Shown piece after piece: positions 53,351 to 61,694 of a stretch of 64,000 nt of DNA. Both the position numbers and the translations under genes were made by a program. This stretch comes from Flectobacillus sp. BAB-3569. GTDB lineage: Bacteria; Bacteroidota; Bacteroidia; Cytophagales; Spirosomataceae. The stretch covers positions 62,001-126,000 of the forward strand of contig NZ_NJFZ01000009.1 in assembly GCF_002270355.1 (NCBI RefSeq), written 5' to 3'. Under the pieces are notes generated by a model. It was not told the origin of the DNA, searched no databases, and saw only the letters and a program-made list of their open reading frames with translations. Position 1 is the stretch's first letter. Each line of letters begins with the position of its first letter.

Positions 53351-53962
53351 ATGAAATTACAAGAAATTTTAGGAAAAGTCGTATCCGACAATGCAATTCA
53401 TGCTCGTTTTTTGAATACTTTGTCGTTGATGGAAAACACTGGTGCTAGAAAAATTTCAGCATCTGAACACAAAAGAAAAGTTTCTTATATTGTGTTAAAA
53501 CACGCCGCTGAGGAGGCTCGTCACGCTTTTTATCTAAAGAAACAAATTCAGAAAGTTGCCCAAATTGACGATTATGCAACTTATGATGATGAGTTCTTGA
53601 TAGCTCCTTTTGCTAGTTATGCTTATCTGAATCTCCTTGATTTACAGGTTTGTAAATACCTAAAAGCTACCTTGCAATTATCAGGGGTTGAACTCAAATA
53701 TGCGGCTTATTTATTGGTGACTTATGCTATCGAAGTTCGTGCCGATGAATTATATCCTGTTTACCAAGAAGTACTAGACCAAGCCAAGTCAAAAGTCAAT
53801 ATGAAATCTATTATTGTGGAGGAAGAGGGACATTTGGCGGAAATGATTACTCAATTAAAAGAGTTTTCAAGTAATTGGGAAGATCATGCTTCAGTAGCTT
53901 GTCAATTAGAGACCAAGTTGTTCAATGAGTGGATTGAGTCAGTAGGACAGTCTATCAACTAA
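53351..53962 (+). CDS. Ferritin-like (putative di-iron) protein of unknown function
   Basis: A 203-residue, probably all-helical soluble protein. It contains two ExxH-type motifs at ferritin-like spacing (HAAEEARHAFYLKKQI near residue 58 and IVEEEGHLAEMITQLKEF near 158) plus acidic residues in a middle helix (TYAIEVRADELYPVY). That is the pattern of a carboxylate-bridged di-iron site in a four-helix bundle. No named family is recognised. Neighbours (GNAT and a hypothetical protein) give no functional hint. Preferred start is the ATG at 53351 rather than the TTG two codons earlier. Confidence 0.6.
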   Translation: MKLQEILGKVVSDNAIHARFLNTLSLMENTGARKISASEHKRKVSYIVLKHAAEEARHAFYLKKQIQKVAQIDDYATYDDEFLIAPFASYAYLNLLDLQVCKYLKATLQLSGVELKYAAYLLVTYAIEVRADELYPVYQEVLDQAKSKVNMKSIIVEEEGHLAEMITQLKEFSSNWEDHASVACQLETKLFNEWIESVGQSIN

Positions 53963-53971
53963 GTTGTTGTT

Positions 53972-54013
53972 GATACAAGGCAATAGGTAAATAGTCTACT
54001 ATTGCCTTGTATC
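53972..54013. terminator. Hairpin between convergent ferritin-like and hypothetical genes
   Basis: Perfect 15-base inverted repeat (gatacaaggcaatag at 53972-53986 and its complement at 53999-54013) with a 12-base loop; weak T-tract, but placed between convergent stop codons. Confidence 0.65.
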
Positions 54014-54028
54014 TATCAAACAAAACTC

Positions 54029-54670
54029 TTAATTATCTGATACATACATCAAAAATCCCATAAGCCTATCAAATTTTTGAAGTTCTTCTTCAGGAGCTAC
54101 TGAAAAAATAAGACCTCGTTGATGCTTTTCGAATAAATCCTTAAAGTTATCGTCATTTACCAATTTCGCTACGATTAATCCTTTGAATCGTCTATGTGAT
54201 TGATTATAAGCATATTTACAGGAAATCTTTGGTGTCGCATTAAACATATGATTTATGGCTTCAAGCGATGAATGGGTTTCTAAAAACTCAAAGCCATGTG
54301 TTAGCATAAAACTTCGAACTTCTTCACAAACATCATCCAAATCCGAATCAGTTTGAATTTTGTACCGAAAGTTTTTGGAGTCGTTGAATTTTCCAATAGA
54401 AATCACGAAGGTGTTGGCATCTCCCCAGTAATCACGCGAGTTACCAAGGTATTGTTGAGCAATTTGCTCAATCTTTTCATTTCGGCAACCGATATTTACA
54501 TCCAGCAAAATTTCGTTCTCGTATGAAGTGCAGGTAAAAATAACGTTCAGAAATCCTGAGCTTGTAATTTTTCTATACTGCTTTTTATCTACCATCAATA
54601 GGTAATCATGCTCAAAGAAAAACTGGTTGAGTTTTTCATATAACTGTATTTCAAATGCTTGAGTGCTCAT
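54029..54670 (-). CDS. Hypothetical protein (213 residues)
   Basis: No family recognised. A soluble protein without a signal peptide, rich in Phe, Asn and Asp. Its N-terminal half (about 20-110) reads like a mixed alpha/beta domain (YRKITSSGFLNVIFTCTSYENEILLDVNIGCRN), a pattern reminiscent of DUF4304-type proteins, and the C-terminus is helical. Convergent with the ferritin-like gene. Confidence 0.6.
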   Translation of the reverse strand: MSTQAFEIQLYEKLNQFFFEHDYLLMVDKKQYRKITSSGFLNVIFTCTSYENEILLDVNIGCRNEKIEQIAQQYLGNSRDYWGDANTFVISIGKFNDSKNFRYKIQTDSDLDDVCEEVRSFMLTHGFEFLETHSSLEAINHMFNATPKISCKYAYNQSHRRFKGLIVAKLVNDDNFKDLFEKHQRGLIFSVAPEEELQKFDRLMGFLMYVSDN

Positions 54671-54830
54671 ATTGGGATTTACAGAATGTTAGGAAGTCTT
54701 CAAATCTGAAGAGAGAGATTGCTTACCTGCCAATTTTGTTTCTCTAGTCAATGAATGTAATTCGGTATTATATGCTTAAATGTATAAAATAATCACAAAA
54801 AGTACTAACAAAATACGACCGAGTGATCAT

Positions 54831-55343
54831 ATGAAAAAAGTATTAATTATATCAGATACACATAGTTATCTTGATCCAAGGTTGATGGAACACGTAGAAT
54901 GGTGCGATCAAATTTGGCATGGTGGTGACTGGGGTGATGTAGCGGTATCCGATACCTTGACAGCACTTAAGCCAGTTTTTGGGGTGTATGGTAATATTGA
55001 TGGCACACCCATTCGTCAGACTTATCCATTAATAAACCATTTTTATTGCGAAGAAGTTTTAGTAGGTATGACACATATTGCTGGTGCTCCTTCCAAATAC
55101 AAACCAGATGCACTGAAATGTTTTGAACTAAAGTTGCCAGAAATATTTGTTTGCGGGCATTCTCACATTCTTCAAGTTAAAAGAGATTTGAATAGAAAAG
55201 GTATGTTGTTTATTAATCCAGGCGCCGCAGGGCAGCATGGTTTTCACCCTGTTCAGACAGCAGTTCGTCTAAAAATTGATGGTAAGCGTATTTTTGATGT
55301 AGAGGTCATAAATATGCCAAGAACTAAAACGAGAGTCAGTTAA
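54831..55343 (+). CDS. Metallophosphoesterase (YfcE/MJ0936-type phosphodiesterase)
   Basis: A 170-residue calcineurin-like phosphoesterase with the metal motifs DTHS (N-terminus), HGGDWGD, YGNID, and CGHSH followed by FINPGAAGQHG. Such proteins hydrolyse phosphodiesters such as cyclic nucleotides or act on unknown cellular phosphates. The frame begins with an ATG at 54780, but the ATG at 54831 (MKKVLIISDTHS) puts the first motif where the family has it. Confidence 0.9.
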   Translation: MKKVLIISDTHSYLDPRLMEHVEWCDQIWHGGDWGDVAVSDTLTALKPVFGVYGNIDGTPIRQTYPLINHFYCEEVLVGMTHIAGAPSKYKPDALKCFELKLPEIFVCGHSHILQVKRDLNRKGMLFINPGAAGQHGFHPVQTAVRLKIDGKRIFDVEVINMPRTKTRVS

Positions 55344-55590
55344 GTATTAGTGCAAAATAAAATGGCATCAATACATTATGGGCTGTAAGCCGTTGGAGTT
55401 ACGCAAAAAAGCTTCTTTGAACTGGGAATATTTTTGCCGAAAGCCCATTGCTGAAAGCCGAAAGCTCAATGTTGGAATTCAATTTTGCCTACTAACTAAG
55501 TTTTCTTTAAATCTATGTTAATTTTTTGAGTAAAATATTGTTTAATTTTGCACGGAAACAAATTTTTCTAAAATAGAAAGACTAAAAGAG
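55344..55590. repeat. Intergenic repeat of the aagccgaaagct family
   Basis: Gene-free. Bases 55425-55475 carry tttttgccgaaagcccattgctgaaagccgaaagctcaa, matching motifs at 23208-23240 and 23350-23380. A TAATTTTG -7-like element at 55543-55550 may drive the GroES-like gene. Confidence 0.6.
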
Positions 55591-55962
55591 ATGATTACGA
55601 CAATTGGTGGTATCAATACTTTGGATAAAGTGATTATGATGGGTGATAAAGTGTTAGTTCGCCCACAAGAAAGTAATGGTGTAACTCGTTCAGGCTTGTT
55701 TTTGCCTCCAACAGTTCAAGAAAAGGAGGAAATATTAAAAGGATATGTGATAAAAATTGGTCCAGGATTTCCGATTCCAGCGGTTCAAGAAGATGAGCCT
55801 TGGAAAGATTCAGATCAAGTGCGATATATTCCTCTTCAGGTAAAAGAAGGCGATCAAGCCTTATTTTTGAAGAGAAATGGCATTGAAGTAGAAGTAGATC
55901 ATGAAAAATATATCATTATCTCTCAGTCGGCAATTTTGATGATTGTTCGTGAAGAATGGTAG
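55591..55962 (+). CDS. GroES-like co-chaperonin family protein
   Basis: A 123-residue protein with the Cpn10 fold pattern: GDKVLVRPQESNGVTRSGLFLPPTVQEK, GYVIKIGPGF and HEKYIIISQSAILMIVRE (the usual C-terminal strand YLILRESDILAI). It is larger than the 95-residue GroES and has an acidic insertion (PAVQEDEPWKDSDQVRY, about 66-82). No groEL is adjacent, so it is likely a second, divergent Cpn10 family member rather than the main groES. Confidence 0.82.
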   Translation: MITTIGGINTLDKVIMMGDKVLVRPQESNGVTRSGLFLPPTVQEKEEILKGYVIKIGPGFPIPAVQEDEPWKDSDQVRYIPLQVKEGDQALFLKRNGIEVEVDHEKYIIISQSAILMIVREEW

Positions 55963-56857
55963 TAAATATGCAGTTCGTAAATTATTTTAATAATTCGTGA
56001 GTTATCCTAAAATATTTTTCTAAACCAATATAAATCATAGTAATTTTGGGAAGAATTAATATAAAGTACCTCAATCTTATTCATTTGAATGAAAAGCTCC
56101 AATAACTTGAGCAAAAGGTAACACTTGGATATTTTCATTTCTTTTCTTCCATTTGGCATGAAGATTGTGTTTTTAGAAACATAATCGCCTTGGAATAACA
56201 TTGAGCCTTCAGTTATTCTAGTTTTTATTCCATCCTTTTGCCGCTACAAAAGCTTATGGAGTTGCTAGTAATTTTTTGTATTCGCCTAATATACAAAGAG
56301 TTTGTTAGCTAAAATTTCTTTAAAAAATCGCCTTTTAGAAAAGGTGCTTATGTGCTTTAAAGAAAACTTCAACCAATCTTAACTTTTGATATTGTACCCA
56401 AAATTATTTTGGATGTACAGCTATATACTTTTGTCTTTAATTCCTATTTCGCATGATTGCTGATAGGCTGATGATATTTGGTTTCTGTAAAGAAGCCTAC
56501 AGTCTATATTTTGGCGTCATTCTGTTTTAATTGTGCTTTTGCATTGGCGGATGTATTAAGCATATAACAGTAAATTGAACCAATGTAGAACGGGTTTGAA
56601 TTGGTGGGGTTTTGTAAACATTGGCGGATGTTTTGACTTTGAACCCCATCTTTCATCCTTAGGATATTAGAATGGAATATAAATTTTTTTATTCTCCCAA
56701 AGAATTTAATCCTTACTTCCTTAGTAAATACCTAATCAAATAATAAACCTCGAAGAGCTAAACTTTTCGGGGTTTTGTTTTTTTGATTGTACCTTTATGC
56801 TTTGAATTACTGTAGTCTTAATGCAACCAAATGAATCCTTCTTTTTCACTCAAGCAC
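55963..56857. other. Gene-free AT-rich region before the TonB receptor gene
   Basis: About 890 bases with no credible gene. Contents: a stem at 56394-56418 (gtacccaaaattattttggatgtac); a 13-base direct repeat cattggcggatgt at 56542-56554 and 56619-56631; and a hairpin with a T-run at 56748-56786 (cctcgaagagctaaacttttcgggg) that looks like an orphan terminator. The region may be the remains of a lost gene. Confidence 0.5.
56748..56786 (+). terminator. Orphan terminator-like hairpin upstream of the TonB receptor gene
   Basis: cctcgaagag pairs with cttttcgggg (two G-T pairs) followed by ttttgttttttt; no gene ends immediately upstream on this strand. Confidence 0.55.
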
Positions 56858-58893
56858 ATGAAATACGCCACTTTGCTATTTTTAATTCCCTTCAGTATTT
56901 GGGCACAAAAACCATCTCAGGATTCTCTCAATATTGTAAAAGAATTAGCTCCTGTCACCGTACTTTCATCACGAATTCCCCAAAAAGAAAATCAACTGCC
57001 AGTATCAGTCACAACAATAGGAAAAGCTCGTTTGCAAATTGGTCAAACAAAACTATCTCTATTCGATGCTTTGAATACCGTACCTGGCGTTTTTGCCATG
57101 AATTCAGAGAATTTTGCTCAAGACTTAAGAATATCCATAAGAGGATTTGGCGCTCGGGCTGCTTTTGGGATTCGCGGGCTGAAAATTGTCCTTGACGGCG
57201 TGCCAGAATCAACACCAGATGGAACCGCCAAATTGGGGAATATCGATGTGGGGTTGATTGAAAGAGTAGAGGTGCTAAAAGGAGCTACTGCTGGGATTTA
57301 TGGAAATGCCTCTGGTGGAGTTATTTCATTAAATACCGAAAGTATGCCAAGTAAGCCATACGCCGAAATATCAAGCACATTTGGAAGTTATGGTTTAAAG
57401 CGCTATCAAGTAAAGTTTGGTTCTTCTTGGGGAGCATGGTCGGTATTGGGAAGTGTATCTCGTTTGGAAAGTACAGGATATCGTCAAAAGAGTGCTTTAG
57501 AGCGTAATTTATTGAACCTCAAGATAGGATTTCGTCCGTCTGAAAAAACAAAATTAAGTTTATTGTCTACTTATATTGATAGCCCCAAAGCCGAGGACCC
57601 TGGTGGATTGACTATTGAAGAGGTAAATAAAGACCGAACACAAGCCCGCAAAGCTAATGTAGATTATAATACAACAGAGTCCTTCAACCAGTTGAGAAAT
57701 GCGTTAATTCTGGATCAAAAGTTAGGAGAAAAAAGTGCTGTCAATGCACGAGTTTTTTGATAAATCGCGATTTCAATACCAATCAAGCTTTTGAAGCTAG
57801 TGGTCAAATAGCCTTTCAACGTGTATTTTGGGGAGGTGGACTAGCGTATCAGTTTGCGACCAAGGGATACAAATTGCGTACTGGTTTGGATTTGGAGAAT
57901 CAGGCTGATAATCGTCAGCGATACGACAATAAATTAGGCGTACGAACAACTCTTCGCCTCGACCAAGACGAGAGCTTTGATAATACTGGTGCATATATCC
58001 TACAGGAATTTTCGCCATTGCAAGCACTCAGAGTTGTCCTAAATACCAGATATGACTGGATAAAAATAGGTGTTTCTGATAAATTTTTGTCAGATGGCAA
58101 TCAGTCGGCTCAGAGAGATTTTCAACGATTTAGCCCTATGGTTGGTATTTCATATAGTCTTTCACCACGAAATACTTTGTATGCTAATTTCACGAGTAAT
58201 TTCGAAACACCTTCTCTCAATGAGTTGACTAACAACCCCACAGGTCAAGGAGGCTTTAATCCAGACTTGAATCCTCAAAAATCACAAAATTATGAATTGG
58301 GATATAAGGCTTGGTTAGGTAATAAAACCAGAGTTGATGTCAGCGTTTTTCAGATAAATATACAGGGTGAAATTGTTCCTTATCAATTGCCTAACCAAGT
58401 AGGACGTACCTTCTACAGAAACGCAGGGGAATCTGTTCGTAAAGGGATAGAATTGGGATTAAGCTATCAAATTATCCCAGCACTGACGACTTATCTCAAT
58501 TATACCTATTCAGATTTTGTGTACACAAGTTATAAAACCTTATCAGGAGAATTTGCAGGAAATCGTTTGCCCGGAATTCCTAAAAATCAAGTGTATGGAG
58601 AATTAAGATATTTCCCTAAATCGGGTGTATTTGCGGTTGCTCAATTCCGAAGTATATCGTCGATGTATGCCAATGATGCCAATAGTGTTTCTGTTGATGG
58701 ATACCAGACTTTAAATTTGCGAGCAGGTTGGCAAAAGCACATAAAAGGGATTTTAATCGAACCATTTGTAGGCGTAAACAATCTTTTTGATACTGCTTAT
58801 TTTGCCAATATCCAAATCAACGCAACTGCTAACAGATACTACGAGACAGCCGCGGGAAGGACGATTTATGTAGGCATAAAATTGGGAATATAA
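56858..58893 (+). pseudogene. TonB-dependent receptor, broken by a frameshift
   Basis: An outer-membrane receptor for siderophores or similar ligands, about 678 residues if repaired. The first part has a signal peptide (MKYATLLFLIPFSIWAQ), a plug domain (about 40-165: DALNTVPGVFAM, LRISIRGFGARAAFGIRGLKIVLDGVPE, IERVEVLKGATAGIYGNASGGVI) and the first barrel strands. It then stops with TGA at 57758-57760. The second frame continues NRDFNTNQAFEASGQ through the barrel to TAAGRTIYVGIKLGI. Adding one T to the six-T run at 57753-57758 restores ARVFLINRDFNTN. Either a true disruption, phase-variable slippage, or a homopolymer sequencing error. Start at the ATG 56858 (signal peptide). Confidence 0.85.
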
Positions 58894-59056
58894 TATGAGT
58901 ATTTTATGGAGTCGGCTTTGAATAACAAGCAAAACAGTAAGTGTAAGATAATGTCTACTAGTAGATTAACATATTTGAAAATCTTATCAATCATTTGACT
59001 TAAAAGAGCAGTATTGGCATAATTGATTTGAATTTTAGAAATTGATGAAATATTGT

Positions 59057-59064
59057 TATATTTG
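59057..59064 (+). promoter_or_regulatory. -7 promoter element of ssrA
   Basis: TATATTTG 23 bases before the mature tmRNA 5' end; upstream box weak. Confidence 0.45.
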
Positions 59065-59086
59065 CACCTTATTAAGACAAAATACT

Positions 59087-59485
59087 GGGGACGACCGGTA
59101 TTGACAGCTTGTGTATTCTGATAGTAAGCACGTCGGGAGTAGGGTAGACCTCCTGTTAAAAATCAACTCAAACAATAACTGGCAATACTTCGTATGCCAT
59201 GGCAGCTTAATTCCTAATTTAGGATAAGTCTTAGGTCGCTTTCAACTAGGTTGATGCTTCCTGCCACATCCCTCCATGCCAAACTCTGCCGTGTGGAATT
59301 GGGGTGACGACATGCAGAGTCGGGTTTTACTGATGTCTCTGAGTAAAATTTAGTATACCGAGTCTAAGGAGTATTTTTGGTCCGGCTTGAACCAAAGTAT
59401 TCCCGACAATTAATCAAGACTAAACGTGTAGAAAGCTATGAGTTTCCTTGTCTGGACGAGAGTTCGAATCTCTCCGTCTCCACCA
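59087..59485 (+). ncRNA. ssrA: Transfer-messenger RNA (tmRNA)
   Basis: About 399 nt including CCA. The 5' GGGGACG pairs with the 3' CGTCTCC (one G-U) to form the acceptor stem. The T arm gagagTTCGAATctctc precedes it, and ACCA ends at 59485. The internal reading frame resumes at GGC (59181) and codes GNTSYAMAA, then TAA at 59208-59210; the tag ends in the hydrophobic degron form typical of Bacteroidota. tmRNA rescues ribosomes stalled on broken mRNAs with SmpB. Downstream pseudoknot-like pairings are evident but were not folded. Confidence 0.95.
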
Positions 59486-59490
59486 AACAA

Positions 59491-59526
59491 AAACGCCTCT
59501 CGAAACTGTTTCGAGAGGCGTTTTTT
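59491..59526. terminator. Terminator after ssrA, shared with convergent PhyH gene
   Basis: Perfect 15-base stem (59491-59505 with 59509-59523), three-base loop, T-run on the plus side and A-run on the other. Confidence 0.9.
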
Positions 59527-59529
59527 GTT

Positions 59530-60495
59530 TTATTTGAAAAGCTTATTTACAATTTTGTTTTTAAGCTTTACTAAATCCATAATTTTCTTCACTTCGTCCA
59601 AACGGTTATTTAAGATAGACTTATCTTTGCCTGTTGAAATAGGCGTGATATTATGTCCGTTGAAGTTGGATTGAACTGGTTCTCCCGTTTTGATATTCTT
59701 GAAACCATTACGCAAATATAGCTCGTTGGTTACCATGTTTGACAACATTGGCGTGTAGTAGATACAGTCTTTGAAATAATAGTGAGTTACTTGAGAGTAA
59801 CGCGTACTACCTTCTGCCTCTACTTTTGAACCTCCGTGAATAATATTTGAAGACCAAATTAACGCATCTCCTTTTTTAGCATAGAAAAATTTCTTATCAA
59901 ATTCAGAAACATTCATGATGCTTTGCATGAAGTCTTCGTATTGTACGTAGTCGTTGTAGGTTGTATCCTCTGGAGCATCTTTAATGTGCGCAAAGTTGTA
60001 TTCTGGCATACGGTGTGAGCCACTGTAGTAGAATACTGCACCATTTTCTGGAGTAACATCTTCCAATGCCACCCAAACGCCACACATATAACGTGCAGGA
60101 ATTGAACTAAAGTGAATCGTATCTGAGTGTGCTCTTTGTTGAGACCCAAACTTGAAATTTAGGGTTTGAAATGGAATAGGCTCACGGTCGTAAAGCATTT
60201 CCAAGGTCTTCATGATCGTGTCGTTTGACGAAATCTGTTTGGTACTATCTGAATATTGCCAAAGGTCCTGAATACGAGTTTTATCTCTGTAAACAGTTAC
60301 AGGAAAGTCTTCGTTAAAGCCCTTTTGATTCATATCGGCTTTTACTTGGTCGATTACATCCTCTGGAAAAACATTTCTTAATACAACAAAACCATTCTTG
60401 TTATATTCAGTCGCTAGTTGTTTCTCTTCTTCGGTGAGATTCTTGGTTTTGAGGATTTCGTTAAAAAAAGGAGATTCTACCCAAGGTAAATTCAT
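59530..60495 (-). CDS. Phytanoyl-CoA dioxygenase (PhyH) family protein
   Basis: A 321-residue Fe(II)/2-oxoglutarate-dependent oxygenase. The double-stranded beta helix carries the metal motif HSD in QQRAHSDTIHFSSIP (about residues 119-133), GVWVALEDVTPENGAVFYYSGSH, and the distal His and 2-oxoglutarate Arg in NIIHGGSKVEAEGSTRYSQVTHYYF. Substrate unknown; the family hydroxylates diverse small molecules. Single gene, divergent from the small frame at 60561 and convergent with ssrA. Confidence 0.88.
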   Translation of the reverse strand: MNLPWVESPFFNEILKTKNLTEEEKQLATEYNKNGFVVLRNVFPEDVIDQVKADMNQKGFNEDFPVTVYRDKTRIQDLWQYSDSTKQISSNDTIMKTLEMLYDREPIPFQTLNFKFGSQQRAHSDTIHFSSIPARYMCGVWVALEDVTPENGAVFYYSGSHRMPEYNFAHIKDAPEDTTYNDYVQYEDFMQSIMNVSEFDKKFFYAKKGDALIWSSNIIHGGSKVEAEGSTRYSQVTHYYFKDCIYYTPMLSNMVTNELYLRNGFKNIKTGEPVQSNFNGHNITPISTGKDKSILNNRLDEVKKIMDLVKLKNKIVNKLFK

Positions 60496-60569
60496 AATAT
60501 AAATGATTTATTATTTTTGATTAAACTAAAATCTTTAATAGGATTTTTTTACAGGTTCCTGTGATAGCA

Positions 60570-60761
60570 ATGGATATGTATATGCATTTGCCACAAAGGA
60601 AAAGACTTTACAAGATAGCTTATTTTTCTGAAATTTTGAAAAACTACTTTACATCTCACTATTTCGAAGTGATAGACCATGGTAATATGTATCTTTGTGT
60701 AAAACTAGGGAAAAGTATTGTTTCTTGGAAAACAAAGCTATCCAAATTCAAAATTGATTAA
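60570..60761 (+). CDS. Possible small protein (63 residues)
   Basis: Frame MDMYMHLPQRKRLYKIAYFSEILKNYF then SHYFEVIDHGNMYLCVKLGKSIVSWKTKLSKFKID. Basic and aromatic, no family recognised. The frame is open upstream to a GTG at 60561. A TATTTTTG -7-like box lies at 60512-60519. Could be a real small gene or a chance frame in an intergenic region. Confidence 0.3.
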   Translation: MDMYMHLPQRKRLYKIAYFSEILKNYFTSHYFEVIDHGNMYLCVKLGKSIVSWKTKLSKFKID

Positions 60762-60813
60762 AGAAAATTAATACTCTGTAAACAGCAGAATATAGCTTGT
60801 TTAATTTGATAAA

Positions 60814-61449
60814 ATGTCAGAAATCTTAACCAAATATTTAACCCAAAGAGAGTCTTCTCAGCTTGAATTTAAAAGTAAAATTGATAGTCCTTTTAAAATA
60901 GCCCGTACTATTTCGGCATTTGCTAATACCGCTGGAGGTACTCTTTTGATTGGTATCAACGACGACCGTTCGGTAAAAGGTTGCTCGGAATTAGAAGAAA
61001 TGACTAAGTTGGCAGAGGCTGCTGAGCACTTGGTTATTCCTCCTCTCGAAATTCGTTATCGTGCGATTATGTGGGAGAACAGGAAAAAAGTTCTAGTCGT
61101 TGAAATTGATGAGAGTTCTGATAAACCTCATGAAGCTTTGGACGAAAAAGGCAATCGGACTGTTTATGTTCGTGCCAATGATCAAACAACGCCTGTATCC
61201 AAAGAAATGTCTCAAATTTTGGATAAGACCGACAAAGCTGTTGAAAGTGAATTGTTGGAACAACAAAATGTAAAATACTTAATGGTATTTTTGAAGAAAA
61301 ATAAAAGAGTGTCTGCAAGAGAATACGCCAAATTGGTTAATATTTCGGAATACCGTGCTAAAAAACTATTAGAGACATTAACCTATGAAGGAATATTATT
61401 GATGTTGTCCAAACAGCGACCTCCACAGTTTGTGTTAAAACAACAATAA
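60814..61449 (+). CDS. AlbA_2 / Schlafen-like domain protein
   Basis: A 211-residue protein with the AlbA_2 (divergent AAA_4, Schlafen-type) domain in its first 130 residues: ESSQLEFKSKIDSPFKIARTISAFANTAGGTLLIGINDD, where the ExKS and GGTLLIGI blocks are the family signature. KVLVVEIDESSDKPH and VYVRANDQTTPVSKE follow. The C-terminus (about 140-211) looks like a winged helix (VSAREYAKLVNISEYRAKKLLETLTYEGIL). Probably a nucleic-acid-binding regulator; function unknown. Confidence 0.83.
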   Translation: MSEILTKYLTQRESSQLEFKSKIDSPFKIARTISAFANTAGGTLLIGINDDRSVKGCSELEEMTKLAEAAEHLVIPPLEIRYRAIMWENRKKVLVVEIDESSDKPHEALDEKGNRTVYVRANDQTTPVSKEMSQILDKTDKAVESELLEQQNVKYLMVFLKKNKRVSAREYAKLVNISEYRAKKLLETLTYEGILLMLSKQRPPQFVLKQQ

Positions 61450-61490
61450 ATATCAGACTATTTCAGATTTGGGATTTCTGATTTTTTGTC

Positions 61491-61653
61491 GTTGTTGGTC
61501 TTTTTTGCCATTGTTGGTCTTTTGACCGACAATACGTGCGAAAGCAAGTATCAAATTTACCCTTATGAAATACAGTATTTCTACTAAAGTAAATGTTCGT
61601 TTTTATAGTCTACGAGTTTCTGATACTTGTGTTGTTGCTCAAAAGACCAACAA
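61491..61653. repeat. Repeated ttgttggtc motifs between the AlbA_2 and LacI genes
   Basis: ttgttggtctttt occurs at 61492-61504 and 61511-61523 (19 bp apart), and inverted (aaaagaccaacaa) at 61641-61653. The second copy also forms a hairpin with gaccgacaa (61524-61532). Gene-free stretch; the motifs could be regulator sites or a transcription end structure. Confidence 0.55.
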
Positions 61654-61694
61654 CGGCTAAGAAAAAGCCTACAGCTCAGGCACTAAAGCCCAAC

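Noticed and set aside
56007-56201. 64-residue minus-strand frame after the GroES-like gene
   Set aside because: No start context, AT-rich composition and no recognisable features; considered chance.
57753-57760. Programmed frameshift in the TonB receptor
   Set aside because: No known slippery-site plus stimulator arrangement is seen, and TonB receptors are not known to use one; a plain indel is simpler.
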